Assembly (NCBI GenBank): GCA_963920665.1
Contig: OY987266.1
Span: forward strand, 23,982,248-24,046,247
Direction: 5' to 3'
Length of the DNA stretch: 64,000 nucleotides
From: Straminergon stramineum
Taxonomy: Eukaryota > Streptophyta > Bryopsida > Hypnales > Calliergonaceae
Shown: piece after piece, positions 1 to 11,599 of the stretch
Numbering within the stretch: position 1 is the first letter of the stretch
Layout: every line of letters starts with the position of its first letter
The notes under the pieces: model-generated
The model's input: only the letters and a program-made list of their open reading frames with translations
Database searches by the model: none
What the model was told of the DNA's origin: nothing
Program-made: the position numbers and the translations under genes

Positions 1-1918
1 TTCTAATCTTCCAAACCCACTTCAGACCGCGCGGTCTAAACTGATTTTAGCATGACCACTTCAATAACTCTAACCTACCAAAACCACTTTAGACCGCGCA
101 GTCTAAACCGATTTCAACATGATCACTTCGAGAACTCTAACCTACCAAAACCACTTCAAACCGCGCAATCTAAACTAATTTCAGCATGACCACTTTGAGA
201 ATTCTAACCTACCAAAACCACTTCAGACCGTGCGGTTTGAAACAATGGAATATGAAGACTTGACCTCTAATTATATACATATAGGTAACACTAATTTACT
301 TAAAGGTGACACTACTTTACATAAAAATAACACTAATTTACATATAAGGTAACACTAATTATCATAAATTTGATTTGTCGTAATACCATTGATCTAGGTC
401 TCAAAATATTCGGCAAATTGAATTGCAATACTCTTCAACACTACGAGTACCTAGAATGAGAATGGAGAATGAAGAGTGAAATTAACCTAAGAATGGAAGT
501 ACAGTAAGAAAATAGTGTGCATACACAACAAATTCAGGAGTTCCAAGTTAAGCAATTCACTATGCAACAATTCTCCATTTTAGTGATTCAAAGTTCAATA
601 ATTTGCAATTGAGAAATTCATCCTCTTTGGAATTCAAGAACTCACCCTTTCAGCAATTGAGCATTTACCAATTTAGCAATTGACAATTCACAAACTCTTT
701 AATTCACAATGCAACAATTTACCATTTCAACAATTTGCAATTCACCATTTTAGCTATTCAAAATTCAAGAATTCGCCCACATACACTACAAAATTTGACA
801 ATCCTATATTTCCAATCACCAAACTCTCAATTTCCGATGAAAACAATAAACCCTAGTTCTTCAAAGGAAGCCAAAGACTACACAATCATTGAAAATGACG
901 ACTCAAACCTAATCTCATTGCAATCAAAATCTTAGGAATCATACCTTAAAACGAAGCGCAACAATTCAACAAAAGTCTCCAGCGACGGAAGTCTCCAACA
1001 ACCAAGCATCGCAATGACCTAGCACTCCAACGACAAGAAGCATACAGACGGAGTGAGACGAGGAAGGTGAAAGCAAAAAGAGTACGGTGCAAGAGAGACT
1101 TTCATGGCTCAATGCAACTTTGAATGCGGATTTTAATGTAGTGCAAGAAAACGGCTGCTGGTTTGAAGCTAACTTCACACACTTGGAGCCACTGTTGAAT
1201 GACACGTAACCTTAGAACTTCATAGGCAAATGGCGGTTGAAATCTTTTCCAAATAATCTAAAATAGTTGAAAATTTTAAAAATTGTGTTTTTTAATTCTC
1301 ACTTATTGTACTAAAATTGTTAATTTCAAAGCAATTTCTAAACCACATACTTAAATTCCAATTTAAATTAATGAGATTTTCGTTTATTGGATGGTTACTT
1401 TCTATATGGAATTTAGAGAGGGAGTATTTGTTTTCACTATTGGAATATGATTTTCTAAAAAGTAATTTCTCAATTTCTTTTAAAATCTTATTAGCAAAAT
1501 TGCCATTTTCTAAAAATTTCTCAATGCAAGTTAATTTTGGATATGTTAGAGACCTACATTATCTTTGAAAATTGGCATGCATGTACATAATATACCTACT
1601 TGTGCGCTAGTCTAAATTTCCAAAGTTGAATATATAGTACTAAATTTATCAAAATTGTGTCAAACTTTGTTGACCCTCATCAAGAACTTTAGAGCATGTG
1701 AAGATGCAACATTGAAATGATCTAGCCTTATTTTTCTAATGCCATCAAGCAAGATCCAAAATTTCTTTCTATTAACTTCAAACATTATAATCATACATTC
1801 TATATGGTGAAATGATTTGAAAATTTCTCTATACATTTATATAATTTCCTAGTACAATTTTATGCTATCAGACTCCCAAAAATCATTCTAATTGTATTCC
1901 TATTTTGCTCAATGCACT

Positions 1919-2738
1919 AGAAAGTGGTAGTTTGGGACTCTTCTAATGAAAAATAGCAAAAAACCTTTGGTGTTATCTAGGGTTAGCCATCCTTCTCTAT
2001 AATAGGACATTCTTTGTTAATAAAGAAATTAATACTAATGTATGTAAAGTGTTGTTTTACCAATAAATTTCTTCAAAATGTTATGATTTCTATTTTTGGA
2101 AAACTTCAAGCAATACAGTTTTCCTTTTTGATTAGATGAAATCATTAAGTTGCTAAAAGATATTTAAATATCATTCAACAGTGTGCTCCAAGTGTGTGAA
2201 GTTAGCTTCAAACCAGCAGCCGTTTTCTTNNNNNNNNNNNNNNNNNNNNNNNNNNNNNNNNNNNNNNNNNNNNNNNNNNNNNNNNNNNNNNNNNNNNNNN
2301 NNNNNNNNNNNNNNNNNNNNNNNNNNNNNNNNNNNNNNNNNNNNNNNNNNNNNNNNNNNNNNNNNNNNNNNNNNNNNNNNNNNNNNNNNNNNNNNNNNNN
2401 NNNNNNNNNNNNNNNNNNNNNNNNNNNNNAGAAAGTGGTAGTTTGGGACTCTTCTAATGAAAAATAGCAAAAAACCTTTGGTGTTATCTAGGGTTAGCCA
2501 TCCTTCTCTATAATAGGACATTCTTTGTTAATAAAGAAATTAATACTAATGTATGTAAAGTGTTGTTTTACCAATAAATTTCTTCAAAATGTTATGATTT
2601 CTTTTTGGAAAACTTCAAGCAATACAGTTTTCCTTTTTGATTAGATGAAATCATTAAGTTGCTAAAAGATATTTAAATATCATTCAACAGTGTGCTCCAA
2701 GTGTGTGAAGTTAGCTTCAAACCAGCAGCCGTTTTCTT
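1919..2738. repeat. 310-bp direct repeat flanking an N gap
   Basis: Bases 1919-2229 and 2430-2738 are nearly identical; one 2-bp indel changes the offset from 511 to 509. The first copy stops exactly at the gap and the second begins exactly after it. This is the pattern left when two overlapping contig ends are scaffolded without merging, so the duplication is probably an assembly artefact. Confidence 0.85.
2230..2429. other. Assembly gap (200 N)
   Basis: A run of exactly 200 N. The round size suggests a scaffolding placeholder of unknown true length. Reading frames that cross it have no meaning. Confidence 0.99.
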
Positions 2739-3642
2739 GCACTACATTAAAATCCGCATTCAAAGTTGCATTGAGCCATGAAAGTCTCTCTTGCACCGTA
2801 CTCTTTTTGCTTTCACCTTCCTCGTCTCACTCCGTCTGTATGCTTCTTGTCGTTGGAGTGCTAGGTCATTGCGATGCTTGGTTGTTGGAGACTTCCGTCG
2901 CTGGAGACTTTTGTTGAATTGTTGCGCTTCGTTTTAAGGTATGATTCCTAAGATTTTGATTGCAATGAGATTAGGTTTGAGTCGTCATTTTCAATGATTG
3001 TGTAGTCTTTGGCTTCCTTTGAAGAACTAGGGTTTATTGTTTTCATCGGAAATTGAGAGTTTGGTGATTGGAAATATAGGATTGTCAAATTTTGTAGTGT
3101 ATGTGGGCGAATTCTTGAATTTTGAATAGCTAAAATGGTGAATTGCAAATTGTTGAAATGGTAAATTGTTGCATTGTGAATTAAAGAGTTTGTGAATTGT
3201 CAATTGCTAAATTGGTAAATGCTCAATTGCTGAAAGGGTGAGTTCTTGAATTCCAAAGAGGATGAATTTCTCAATTGCAAATTATTGAACTTTGAATCAC
3301 TAAAATGGAGAATTGTTGCATAGTGAATTGCTTAACTTGGAACTCCTGAATTTGTTGTGTATGCACACTATTTTCTTACTGTACTTCCATTCTTAGGTTA
3401 ATTTCACTCTTCATTCTCCATTCTCATTCTAGGTACTCGTAGTGTTGAAGAGTATTGCAATTCAATTTGCCGAATATTTTGAGACCTAGATCAATGGTAT
3501 TACGACAAATCAAATTTATGATAATTAGTGTTACCTTATATGTAAATTAGTGTTATTTTTATGTAAAGTAGTGTCACTTTTAAGTAAATTAGTGTTACCT
3601 ATATGTATATAATTAGAGGTCAAGTCTTCATATTCCATTGTT

Positions 3643-4880
3643 TCAAACCGCACGGTCTGAAGTGGTTTTGGTAGGTTAGAATTCTCAAAGTGGTCATGCT
3701 GAAATTAGTTTAGATTGCGCGGTTTGAAGTGGTTTTGGTAGGTTAGAGTTCTCGAAGTGATCATGTTGAAATCGGTTTAGACTGCGTGGTCTAAAGTGGT
3801 TTTGGTAGGTTAGAGTTATTGAAGTGGTCATGCTAAAATCAGTTTAGACCGCGCGGTCTGAAGTGGGTTTGGAAGATTAGAATTCTCGAAGTGGTCATGC
3901 TGAAATCAATTTAGATTGCACGGTTTGAAGTGGTTTTGGAAGGTTAGAGTTCTCGAAGTGGTCATGCTGAAATCAATTTAGACCGCACGGTCTGAAGTGG
4001 GTTTGGAAGGTTAGAGTTCTCGAAGTGGTCATGCTAAAATCAATTTGGAGTGCACGGTCTGAAGTGGTTTTGGAAGGTTTGAGTTCTTGAAGTGGTCATG
4101 CTAAAATCAGTTTAGACCGCGTGGTCTGAAGTGGTTTTGGTAGGTTAGAGTTATTGAAGTGGTCATGCTGAAATCAGTTTAGACCACGTGGTCTGAAGTG
4201 GTTTTGGTAGGTTAGAGTTATTGAAGTGGTCATGCTCCAAACAGTTTAGACCGCACGGTCTAAAGTAGTATTGGCAAGTTAGATTTGTCAATTGAAGTAG
4301 TCATGCTCCCAATGGTTTAGATCTCGCGGTTTGAAGTGGTTTTGGCAAGTTAGAGTTATATTGAAATCAGTTTAGACCTCACGGTTTGAAGTGGTTTTGA
4401 CAAGTTAGAGTTATATTGAAATCAGTTTAGACCTCATGGTTTGAAGTGGTTTTGGCACCCAATGGTTTAGACCTCACGGTCTGAAGTGGTTTTGGCAAGT
4501 TAGATTTGTTGATTCAAGTAGTTATGCTCCCAATGGTTTAGACCTCGCGGTCTGAAATGGTTTTGGCAAGTTAGAGTTGTTGAAGTGATCAAGTTCCAAA
4601 CATTTTAGACCTTGTAGTCTAAAGTGATTTTCGGAGGTTAGAGTTGTCGATCAAAGTGGTTATGCTTGAAATAGTTAAGACCGCGCGTTGTGAAGTGGTT
4701 TTGGGAGGTTAGAGTTATCAAAGTGGTCATGCTCAAATAGTTAAGACCTTGTGGTTTGAAGTAGTTTTGGCATATTAGAGTTGTTGAAGTGGTCACACAA
4801 CAAACAATTTAGACCTTGCAGTCTGAAGTGGTTTGGCAAATTGAAGTTGTCGAAGTAGTCACTCTCCAAACAATCCTAAT
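3643..4880. repeat. 67-bp satellite array with palindromic core
   Basis: The phrase GTGGTCATGCT recurs at 3891, 3958, 4025, 4092, 4159 and 4226, exactly 67 bp apart. Each unit carries a core related to AGACCGCGCGGTCT, a perfect 14-bp palindrome. Units become shorter and more divergent toward 4880. Inverted copies occupy 1-240, and a lone degenerate copy lies near 6440-6470. Many cores differ by C-to-T or G-to-A at CpG (GCACGG, CACGTGG, ATTGCG), as expected from decay of methylated cytosine. Confidence 0.92.
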
Positions 4881-5329
4881 TTGAAAGTGATTTTTGGGAG
4901 TTTGATAGCAAAAGGTTGTATTAGAAAATTATATGAATATGTAGAGGAACTTTCAAATTATTTGGCTATGAGATTATGAGATTATTAATTTATTATGTTT
5001 GGAGTTAGAAGAAATAAATTTTGGGTCTTATATGATGGCATTTAGAAAGTTGGGCCAAATCATTTTGATACCTTTTTGACAATGGAGTCCTTTTCCGTGT
5101 CATTTTCTTAATGAATTTGATAATGAGTTTGCATGGAGGTTGGCACTAAATTGTCTAGATAGTCTTTCAATGAGTCCTATTAAGAATGTTCATAGTAGAA
5201 GTCAATTTCTTCTTCAAATTGTACTAGAACATGGTTTATTGAAAATTATGGGCGTACTACTCAACATTTTTTGGTGACCATTCATAGGCTTCATGCGCAA
5301 CGAGGGTAGTGTCTACCATGAAGACCTTC
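4881..5329. other. AT-rich spacer, no gene seen
   Basis: The tail of the satellite fades out here. Only short frames broken by stops are present, with no motif I recognise. Confidence 0.5.
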
Positions 5330-5790
5330 CACTATCATCTTCAATTGTACATGATTGGAGCAACCATCATACATTGTCAATCTTCCATAAAGACTCAGTG
5401 CCTTTATGGGCAAGAACTTGGAACAATTGATTTCTGTGTCGATGAGGATTGGTATAAAGAATCTTTTTTCTTAGCACTTATTAGTTGTGCACAAAAGAAG
5501 TTTTGAAGACTTGGATGTAGATCATCCATATCTAGTATTGCACATTCAATAATTGTTATTTTTGAGATGAATGTGCTATATTGGATATGGAGTTATGGAC
5601 GATCTACATCCAAGTCTTTAATACTTTTTTGTATGCAACTAACAAGTGCTAAGAAAGAAGATTTTTCACACCAATCCTCATCCCAACCAAAGTCGATTTT
5701 TCTAGGTTCTTGCCTACAAAGGCATTGAGCTGTGATGAAGACAAAATAATAAATTATGTTGCTTGCATATTGTATTGTTGAAGATGCTAG
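5330..5790. repeat. Imperfect fold-back of a coding-like fragment
   Basis: About 5330-5546 is matched by the reverse complement of about 5565-5790, with a loop of roughly 20 bp. Both arms translate outward-in to similar peptides: plus-strand IDFCVDEDWYKESFFLALIS and minus-strand IDFGWDEDWCEKSSFLALVS, each followed by LDVDHP or LDVDRP. The shared peptide suggests inverted duplication of a once-coding segment. I do not recognise the protein. The strand at 5842-6300 holds further eroded coding-like sequence without a continuous frame. Confidence 0.7.
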
Positions 5791-5841
5791 AGGAAGGTGC
5801 TCAATCGCCACTATCATTGCCCATAGGAACTCTATGAATGC

Positions 5842-7030
5842 TCACCAAAAATTGTTGACCAATGCATCCTCAATTTTTAGTAAGCCATATTTCGACATAA
5901 TTTGAAGAGGAAGTTGACGGCTTTCATTGTGGACATCCTTGGCATAACTATAGATGGGCTGCAATTGTTCATGTTGGTCTTCTACACTAGCAACGAGTAC
6001 AATAATATCCAATCTAGTAAGGTAACAACGCCAAGATTTATTAGCACTATAATTGACAAGCATTTTGCTGAGGTCCTCAACGTGCTCTACAACTTCACAA
6101 TGACATGATTGGAAAATACGTGCCTACTAGCATTGTTTAAGAACATGACTCAAAAATTGTTAGGACTACTTCAATGGTTTGTTGCAAAGAAAGTTTGGCC
6201 TCTATTGCTTACCGTGAGTACATTTTGAACAACTATGACAACGACATTGAATTCAAGGGCTTTCTAAAGGAGATGAGGCTCAACCTTGGCAAATATTGAC
6301 CATGATGAAGTGGGCAACATAACAATAAAGTATGGAAAATTCCATTGAAATGGTGCCCACCATTCTACAAACTTTGTCGCTTTTTTGGCTCAGATCTAGC
6401 AGTTTGAAATTTATACTTGTCGGAGATGTTACTTTCATAGTTTAGACCACACGGTCTAAAAATGGCTTATGGAAAGTTGACAATATTATTGGTTGGCATA
6501 TGGAATATGGCCAACACCATTTGTTGGCAATAGGGTTGGAGTTAAACGTAAAGTTTAATTAGTGTTGTCCCCAAATAAGGTAGAGTTATATAGAATGGAC
6601 AACCTTGCCATGATTCATCTTTGTAGGATGCCTTATAGTAGACAACAATGGTTAGTGGATTGTATTGTTCATTGGAAAAGATTCTCTCTTTGCACCTTCC
6701 CATCTACTTCTCTCTTCCCTCCATTATTAGGGAGAAGTTCCAAAGCTAATCATTTTAAGTCAAGCTATGACGTAAACATGATTAGATGGATTCCAATGAA
6801 AAATCTATATTTTTATTGAATAAAATATTAATTTTGTCTTGAAAAAAATTCTTTTTGTTTTGCATTCTTCCTCATCTTTATTTTTGCACACATTTAGTTC
6901 AATTTCTCAACAAATTTCCCATATCCTACAAGTTGAAGTACTTTCATTATCCATCATAGGTACCTCTACCATAGTCTCTGAGCCTCCTAAACATAGAAGA
7001 GAATAAACCAATTGTCTTAGAAGCAACATT
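5842..7030. other. Eroded sequence, no intact gene
   Basis: Several short frames on both strands, none above 90 residues and none with a recognisable motif. A single degenerate satellite unit lies near 6440-6470. The segment may continue the broken coding region seen in the fold-back just upstream. Confidence 0.4.
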
Positions 7031-7037
7031 TTTAACC

Positions 7038-7277
7038 CCTCAAGGCCCAATAAGACTGTTTTGGGCCTCTCACCTATTCAATAGGTTAAAGTTATAACTT
7101 CATTTCCCTACATTCTAAGAAGTATATCTAAGTGAATTTCATATTATGAAGTTCACATTGAATGGGGAGGTTCAAAAGTACAATTGATATCATGTAATAA
7201 GCTTGATGTACAATGCATATTGTCAATCAAAGTTCAAACTTGTGAAAAGGTATAGAAATTGGTTGGGCCTTAAGGGG
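7038..7277. mobile_element. 240-bp MITE with TTAA flanks (piggyBac-like)
   Basis: The element begins CCCCTCAAGGCCCAATAAG and its reverse complement begins CCCCTTAAGGCCCAACCAA. TTAA is directly repeated at both edges (7034-7037 and 7278-7281). A TTAA target duplication with termini starting CCC is the signature of the piggyBac superfamily. There is no coding capacity. A larger element with related ends lies at 29158-30078. Confidence 0.7.
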
Positions 7278-7289
7278 TTAATATTCAAT

Positions 7290-8230
7290 TGCTAAAATTC
7301 AAGCTTTCACCTCATACAATGACATCCTAAGAAGACCTAATTTACAATAGATGTTGTATCAACACTGTAAATGGTACTGCTTATGCCATATCAAGGTCAT
7401 ACATGTGCCCAATTTGTCCCTCACAAGCCCAAATCACCATTTGTTTGCGTTTTTCCTCACCCCTGGTGCCATCTTTCCATGGATTTCCCTCCTTCAAACC
7501 TCTTCTCCAATTTAATGGAATAGTGCCATTTTAATGAAATTCCCTATTCGGCTATTCCTTCCTTTGACATGCTTCCATGCCATTTTAATTTCATACCGCC
7601 ATTTTAATTTCATACCGCCATTTTAATGAAATTGACTATAAGTACACAAAAGACTTGGTAATCTATGCTCCTTGAGGTTTTCACTTCATACGAATGTGGT
7701 CCTCATGGTATTTTTTATTATCCTTATGATCACTTCTATCTTATATAGAATTTGATGACATGAGGCTCTAATCTCATATGTGATCTATAGTTGGGTACAA
7801 CAAAACATTGCAACATCTACCCACTAGGGAGCCTCTTGGCGCTGAGAGGCCTCTTTTGGGAGGGCCCTTTGTGCAATTAATCCAATTGTTTTGGCTCTCG
7901 AGTATTAGGGTTACTAAATTATAGGACACTGAGATGGATGCTTCCAAAGACTCTTTTTACAATTTCATATAGTATCTTTAACTTCAATGTTGGGTTGATT
8001 GTAAGTGAAAAATGCCAAGTCAGTTTAGATGGATGATATTGGTGGTGGACTCTACAAAATTGAAATAGTTCAGCCATTCATGCACTATTCCTCTATTTAA
8101 ACTTCTAGGGCTCTTAGTACTTGGTTGGATTGATCTTCTCCAAAATGTATGTTCTCTCCAATGCAGCTAAAGTATTAGACAATTCTACATCTCTAGGCTT
8201 ATCTTTCATACCTCGAGTGCAACCAAGGAT
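7290..8230. other. Intergenic; short 21-bp tandem repeat near 7579-7632
   Basis: No gene is visible. A short tandem repeat of the phrase CCATTTTAATTTCATACCG occurs about 2.5 times around 7579-7632. Otherwise this is AT-rich unique-looking DNA. Confidence 0.5.
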
Positions 8231-8281
8231 TCACTCCACTAGAAAAAGAACATTTCTTCTAGATTTTGAAGGATATTGCAC

Positions 8282-8744
8282 ATGGGCGTGGAGCTAGAAT
8301 TCAATGAATTCGTGGGTTTGGATGATGAGGCCAAAGGCAAAGCCATCAAGAGATGGGAAATATCCAACAAGAAGAAGGTGGATTTATAGGAGGAGGCCAA
8401 GAAGAGGACCAAGGACAATGAAGAGGATCGTTGCCTAGGTTGACAAATAGTAAGAGAAGAGGGAGGTAGAGACACCGTTGCAAGAACCTACAACAAGTGT
8501 AGTTGATATGAAAGACACTTCATCCAATTTCTCCCTTATTTAGGAGAGCTTGCTACATGGACTGACGCTAACAATTCAAACCCTAGAGTCCGTGCCTAAC
8601 ATTGACGAGTGCATCTTGAACTTATATGTGGGTAGTCTTCTTGTTACGTGGAACGACTCTACTCTAGAGGCCTACTCAGTGATTGTCAAGAATATGGTGA
8701 GTTTGTGGGCACATTATGATATACCGTCTAGTAATCTCTATTAA
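8282..8744 (+). pseudogene. Remnant of a Lys/Glu-rich protein
   Basis: From an ATG at 8282 one frame reads MGVELEFNEFVGLDDEAKGK and continues with charged residues to a TAG at 8387. The same frame then reads EEAKKRTKDNEEDRCLG before a TGA. After a frame change, 8550-8744 encodes a 64-residue segment with no stop. Codon content looks more protein-like than the surroundings, but the reading frame is broken at least three times. I do not recognise the family; a retroelement or transposon accessory protein is possible. Confidence 0.4.
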
Positions 8745-8759
8745 TCTAAGTGTTCCCAA

Positions 8760-9410
8760 ACTTTTAGGGCTTACAACTAAATAGAAATATTTATATATGA
8801 ATTGAGGTCACATTTAAGGCAATTTTGATTATAACTACTTCTCTAGACTTCTAATGCATGGGCTTTGTTGGATTTCTACTTTCAAAATAGGGTTTGTTCC
8901 TTTACATAATGCATTCGTCATTGGCATTGTTATAAATTCATTGAATCGGATATGGCTAGTCCACTCTTGCTATCCCGTGCACTTGTAAGTCAATTTTATG
9001 TTTTGTGTGTGTGAGTGTCATTATTTTATTATTATATTTGTAATTGTAAAACCTCTCTTACAATTGTTATGCTCACCTCATGTCCACAAATAGACACTAC
9101 CAACTTCTCCACTTCAAAAATGAAATCTCCTCAAATTGCATGGCTATAGGTTACATTCAGATAATTGAAATTTGAATCTTCAATTTGTGCCCTAAATTGA
9201 ATCTACGATTTTAGGTACCCTAAAACCACGGTCATAGGTTTAATTTTCTAAAACCTGAATCCTTGCTTCCCACTCACTTTTCCCCACTCCTTGCTCTACA
9301 CTCTGGGCTCCACACTCATGTACCAGCATTCCCCGTCCAAATATGATTGGAGGTGACCAAAGGTGGTTGTGGGTGGTTAAGAATGATTACAAGTTAGTAA
9401 AGGCTAACTA
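8760..9410. other. AT-rich spacer, no gene seen
   Basis: No frame above 60 residues and no motif recognised on either strand. Confidence 0.5.
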
Positions 9411-9419
9411 AAAATTAGA

Positions 9420-9924
9420 CAAAGGAAAATAATAAATAGGCAAAAGGGCACTTGCAAATAAAGCATATACTTGTAGGGCATATGTGAAGGGGCAATTGTA
9501 AGAAGGAAATAAAACCAATGTCCCTAAAAAGGAAAAAAAATTGAAAAATAAAAGAAGCTATTCTTTCCATTTAAAAAAAAAATTTAATCAATGTAATAAA
9601 TATTATATAATTAGGATGAATCTTTGCAAATTACAAATTGCAAATAATAATAGGATTATAAGGTAGATTTATTTAAATTTCTATTTTTTATTTCAAATAT
9701 CTATATGACAAATAGAAATGATTAGGAGAAGTCTTTGAGATTCCAAAAATTATACAGAATCAAAGTTCTTATTTAAATCTTTATCTATTATTTTTTTATC
9801 TATAAAATCAAAGTGATAAATAATTCATTATTAGGAAGACTTTTGGAGAATTGCCAAAATTAAATATGGAAGTTCACTTAAGTCTCCACCCTTTGTTTTA
9901 TAGTTTTATTTAGATCACAATGAC

Positions 9925-9956
<32 letters not shown>

Positions 9957-10510
9957 AGATAACTCTTTGGAAATTGTGAAAAGTAAATGGAATTATGGGA
10001 ATGTTCATACTAAAATCTCCACCCTTTATGTTTTTATTTATAAAATCAAAGTGACAAATTATTCATGATTAAAAAGACTCTAGAAGAATTGCAAAAAATA
10101 AATACGGAAGTTCTTACTTAAATATCCATGATTTATTTTATATTTTAGATCAACATAACAAACAAAACATCAATAGGATGATCCTTATGACATTCAATAG
10201 CCTTCGTGCAATCATGCCCACTACTTGTCCACTTCAGCATTTAGCTACTGAGGGATATGGAATATTTCATTCCATCTACTCTAGAGCCAAGGTAGTGATA
10301 GTGCATGCTACTAAATGGTATGCTTGAGTTTTGCAAAAATATATGGATAAGTTTTTGTTTAAATCTCCATCCTCTATATATTTTTTAAAAATCAATGTGA
10401 CTAATGATCCAAAAATTAGGAGGACTCTTTGAAAATTACAAAATTTAATAAAAAAGTGTTCTTTCTTAAATCTTCACCCTTTATTTTATTTTATTTTTGA
10501 AACAAGACGT
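9420..10510 (-). repeat. Degenerate 105-bp satellite array (inverted copy)
   Basis: Repeated phrases such as AAAGTGACAAATTATTCATG, then AAGACTCT, AATTGCAAAAAATAAAT and a Lys-like TTCTTACTTAAAT box recur at roughly 100-110 bp spacing. They are the reverse complement of the array at 54452-56020 and 57430-58420. The flank at 9440-9500 (CACTTGCAAATAAAG and CAATTGTAAG) also resembles, inverted, the sequence at 58500-58700, so a larger block may be shared. About 10150-10330 looks unrelated to the unit. Confidence 0.75.
9929..9956. repeat. (TA)n microsatellite
   Basis: An uninterrupted run of alternating T and A, about 14 dinucleotides, inside the 105-bp satellite array. Confidence 0.95.
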
Positions 10511-10519
10511 GTGGGCCCT

Positions 10520-11400
10520 AGAGAATCACCTACAAAATCATGTATTGAAGAAAGTTGGATCTAAATTAATGATTAATAAGCTTTTTTTTTATTAATAGTC
10601 TTAATCTCTAGAACATGAAAAATAACTATATAGGGACAAAATTATTATTTAGACTATCTTTAGACTATATGTAATGAATGCTTAATGTCTAGACCTTTTG
10701 GGGCAAAGTAAAATCTTTGCAATGTCTTCTTAGAGGTAGCTAGAGGTTGAAGTATTGGTTGTCCCTTGTATAAATAGGATGTAGAATCCTTCATTTCTTG
10801 AATTAAAATTTGTGCATGTTTAAAGGATAGATCCTTCCAATCATCATTGTCAATTGTGAAATGTTACTTTGAATTGGTAATTTTGAAATGGTGATAGTTC
10901 ACTAGAAAGTATTGGCTAAAACATTTTTGTACTTGTGTCTTGGTTAACATACTTTCTATTGCACTATAGTCAATGTTGTAGATATCAAATAGTATTTTCA
11001 ATTGCAATGTTGATGGCATGGACCAATTCCATATTTATTAGCAAATACTTTTTCTTCTCAACCTACTTTAATACAAATTGTTGGATTTGTTTGGGGTTTT
11101 GAAAACCTAGAGTATTTAAAAAATCTTTACATCTAGCAAATTATAATAAAATGTGCTTTTTTTATGGATAGTTTTGTGTTGTATTTAATAATTCATTAGT
11201 ATGAAAACCATGCTTTTCTTCCAATATATATTGAAAAGATGGTAGAGCAACAACCAAGATTCCCAGAGGTGCAGCAACAATGTATTGAGAGAAATTAAGA
11301 TACATACTCCATAAAACTTGGTTAGACAAAGCACATGCAAGTTGTACACTCGTCCAAGATAAACTATGAGCTATTCTATGTCATGACTGTGAAACTAAAA
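10520..11400. other. AT-rich spacer, no gene seen
   Basis: No supported gene or structured repeat was identified here. Confidence 0.5.
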
Positions 11401-11406
11401 GTGCAT

Positions 11407-11592
11407 TGCCTTGAACAAAATCCAAGTGACGCATTTTTCCGTATTTTGCCCCCAAATGCAAAATCTTCGTTTACTATAATGCAGTTTTCTAAAAATTGCA
11501 TTATAGTAAACGAAGATTTTGCATTTGGGGGCAAAATACGGAAAAATGCGTCACTTGGATTTTGTTCAAGGCAACACATTTTTCTACTAGTG
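11407..11592. mobile_element. Perfect 77-bp hairpin; MITE with one CACTA-like end
   Basis: Bases 11407-11483 and 11497-11573 are perfect reverse complements around a 13-bp loop; paired positions sum to 22980. On the minus strand the right edge reads CACTAGTAGAAAAATGTG, which resembles the terminal repeat of plant CACTA elements. The left side (GTGAAACTAAAAGTGC) is only loosely similar, so that end may be eroded. ORFs listed on both strands here are the same peptide read through each arm and are not genes. Confidence 0.75.
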
Positions 11593-11599
11593 AAAGTGG

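Larger units (their letters stand above)
1..3882. repeat. Long inverted repeat (arms about 1.2 kb)
   Basis: Bases 1-1202 reappear as the reverse complement at about 2681-3882. Paired positions sum to 3883 through the arms, and every stretch I compared by eye was identical until a small indel near the inner end (about 1193/2690). The outer 240 bp of each arm consist of the 67-bp satellite. The left arm may continue beyond the window. The loop (1203-2680) is AT-rich and holds the N gap. Long arms with tandem repeats at their outer ends resemble foldback-type transposons, but a hairpin misassembly is equally possible given the nearby gap. The short ORFs in the arms show no recognisable domain. 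Confidence 0.9.

Noticed and set aside
2171..2521. Frames of 86-116 residues with long X runs
   Set aside because: They cross the 200-N gap.
735..3148. Identical 66- and 75-residue frames in both arms of the palindrome
   Set aside because: Their presence in both arms reflects the inverted repeat; no domain or codon signal supports a gene.
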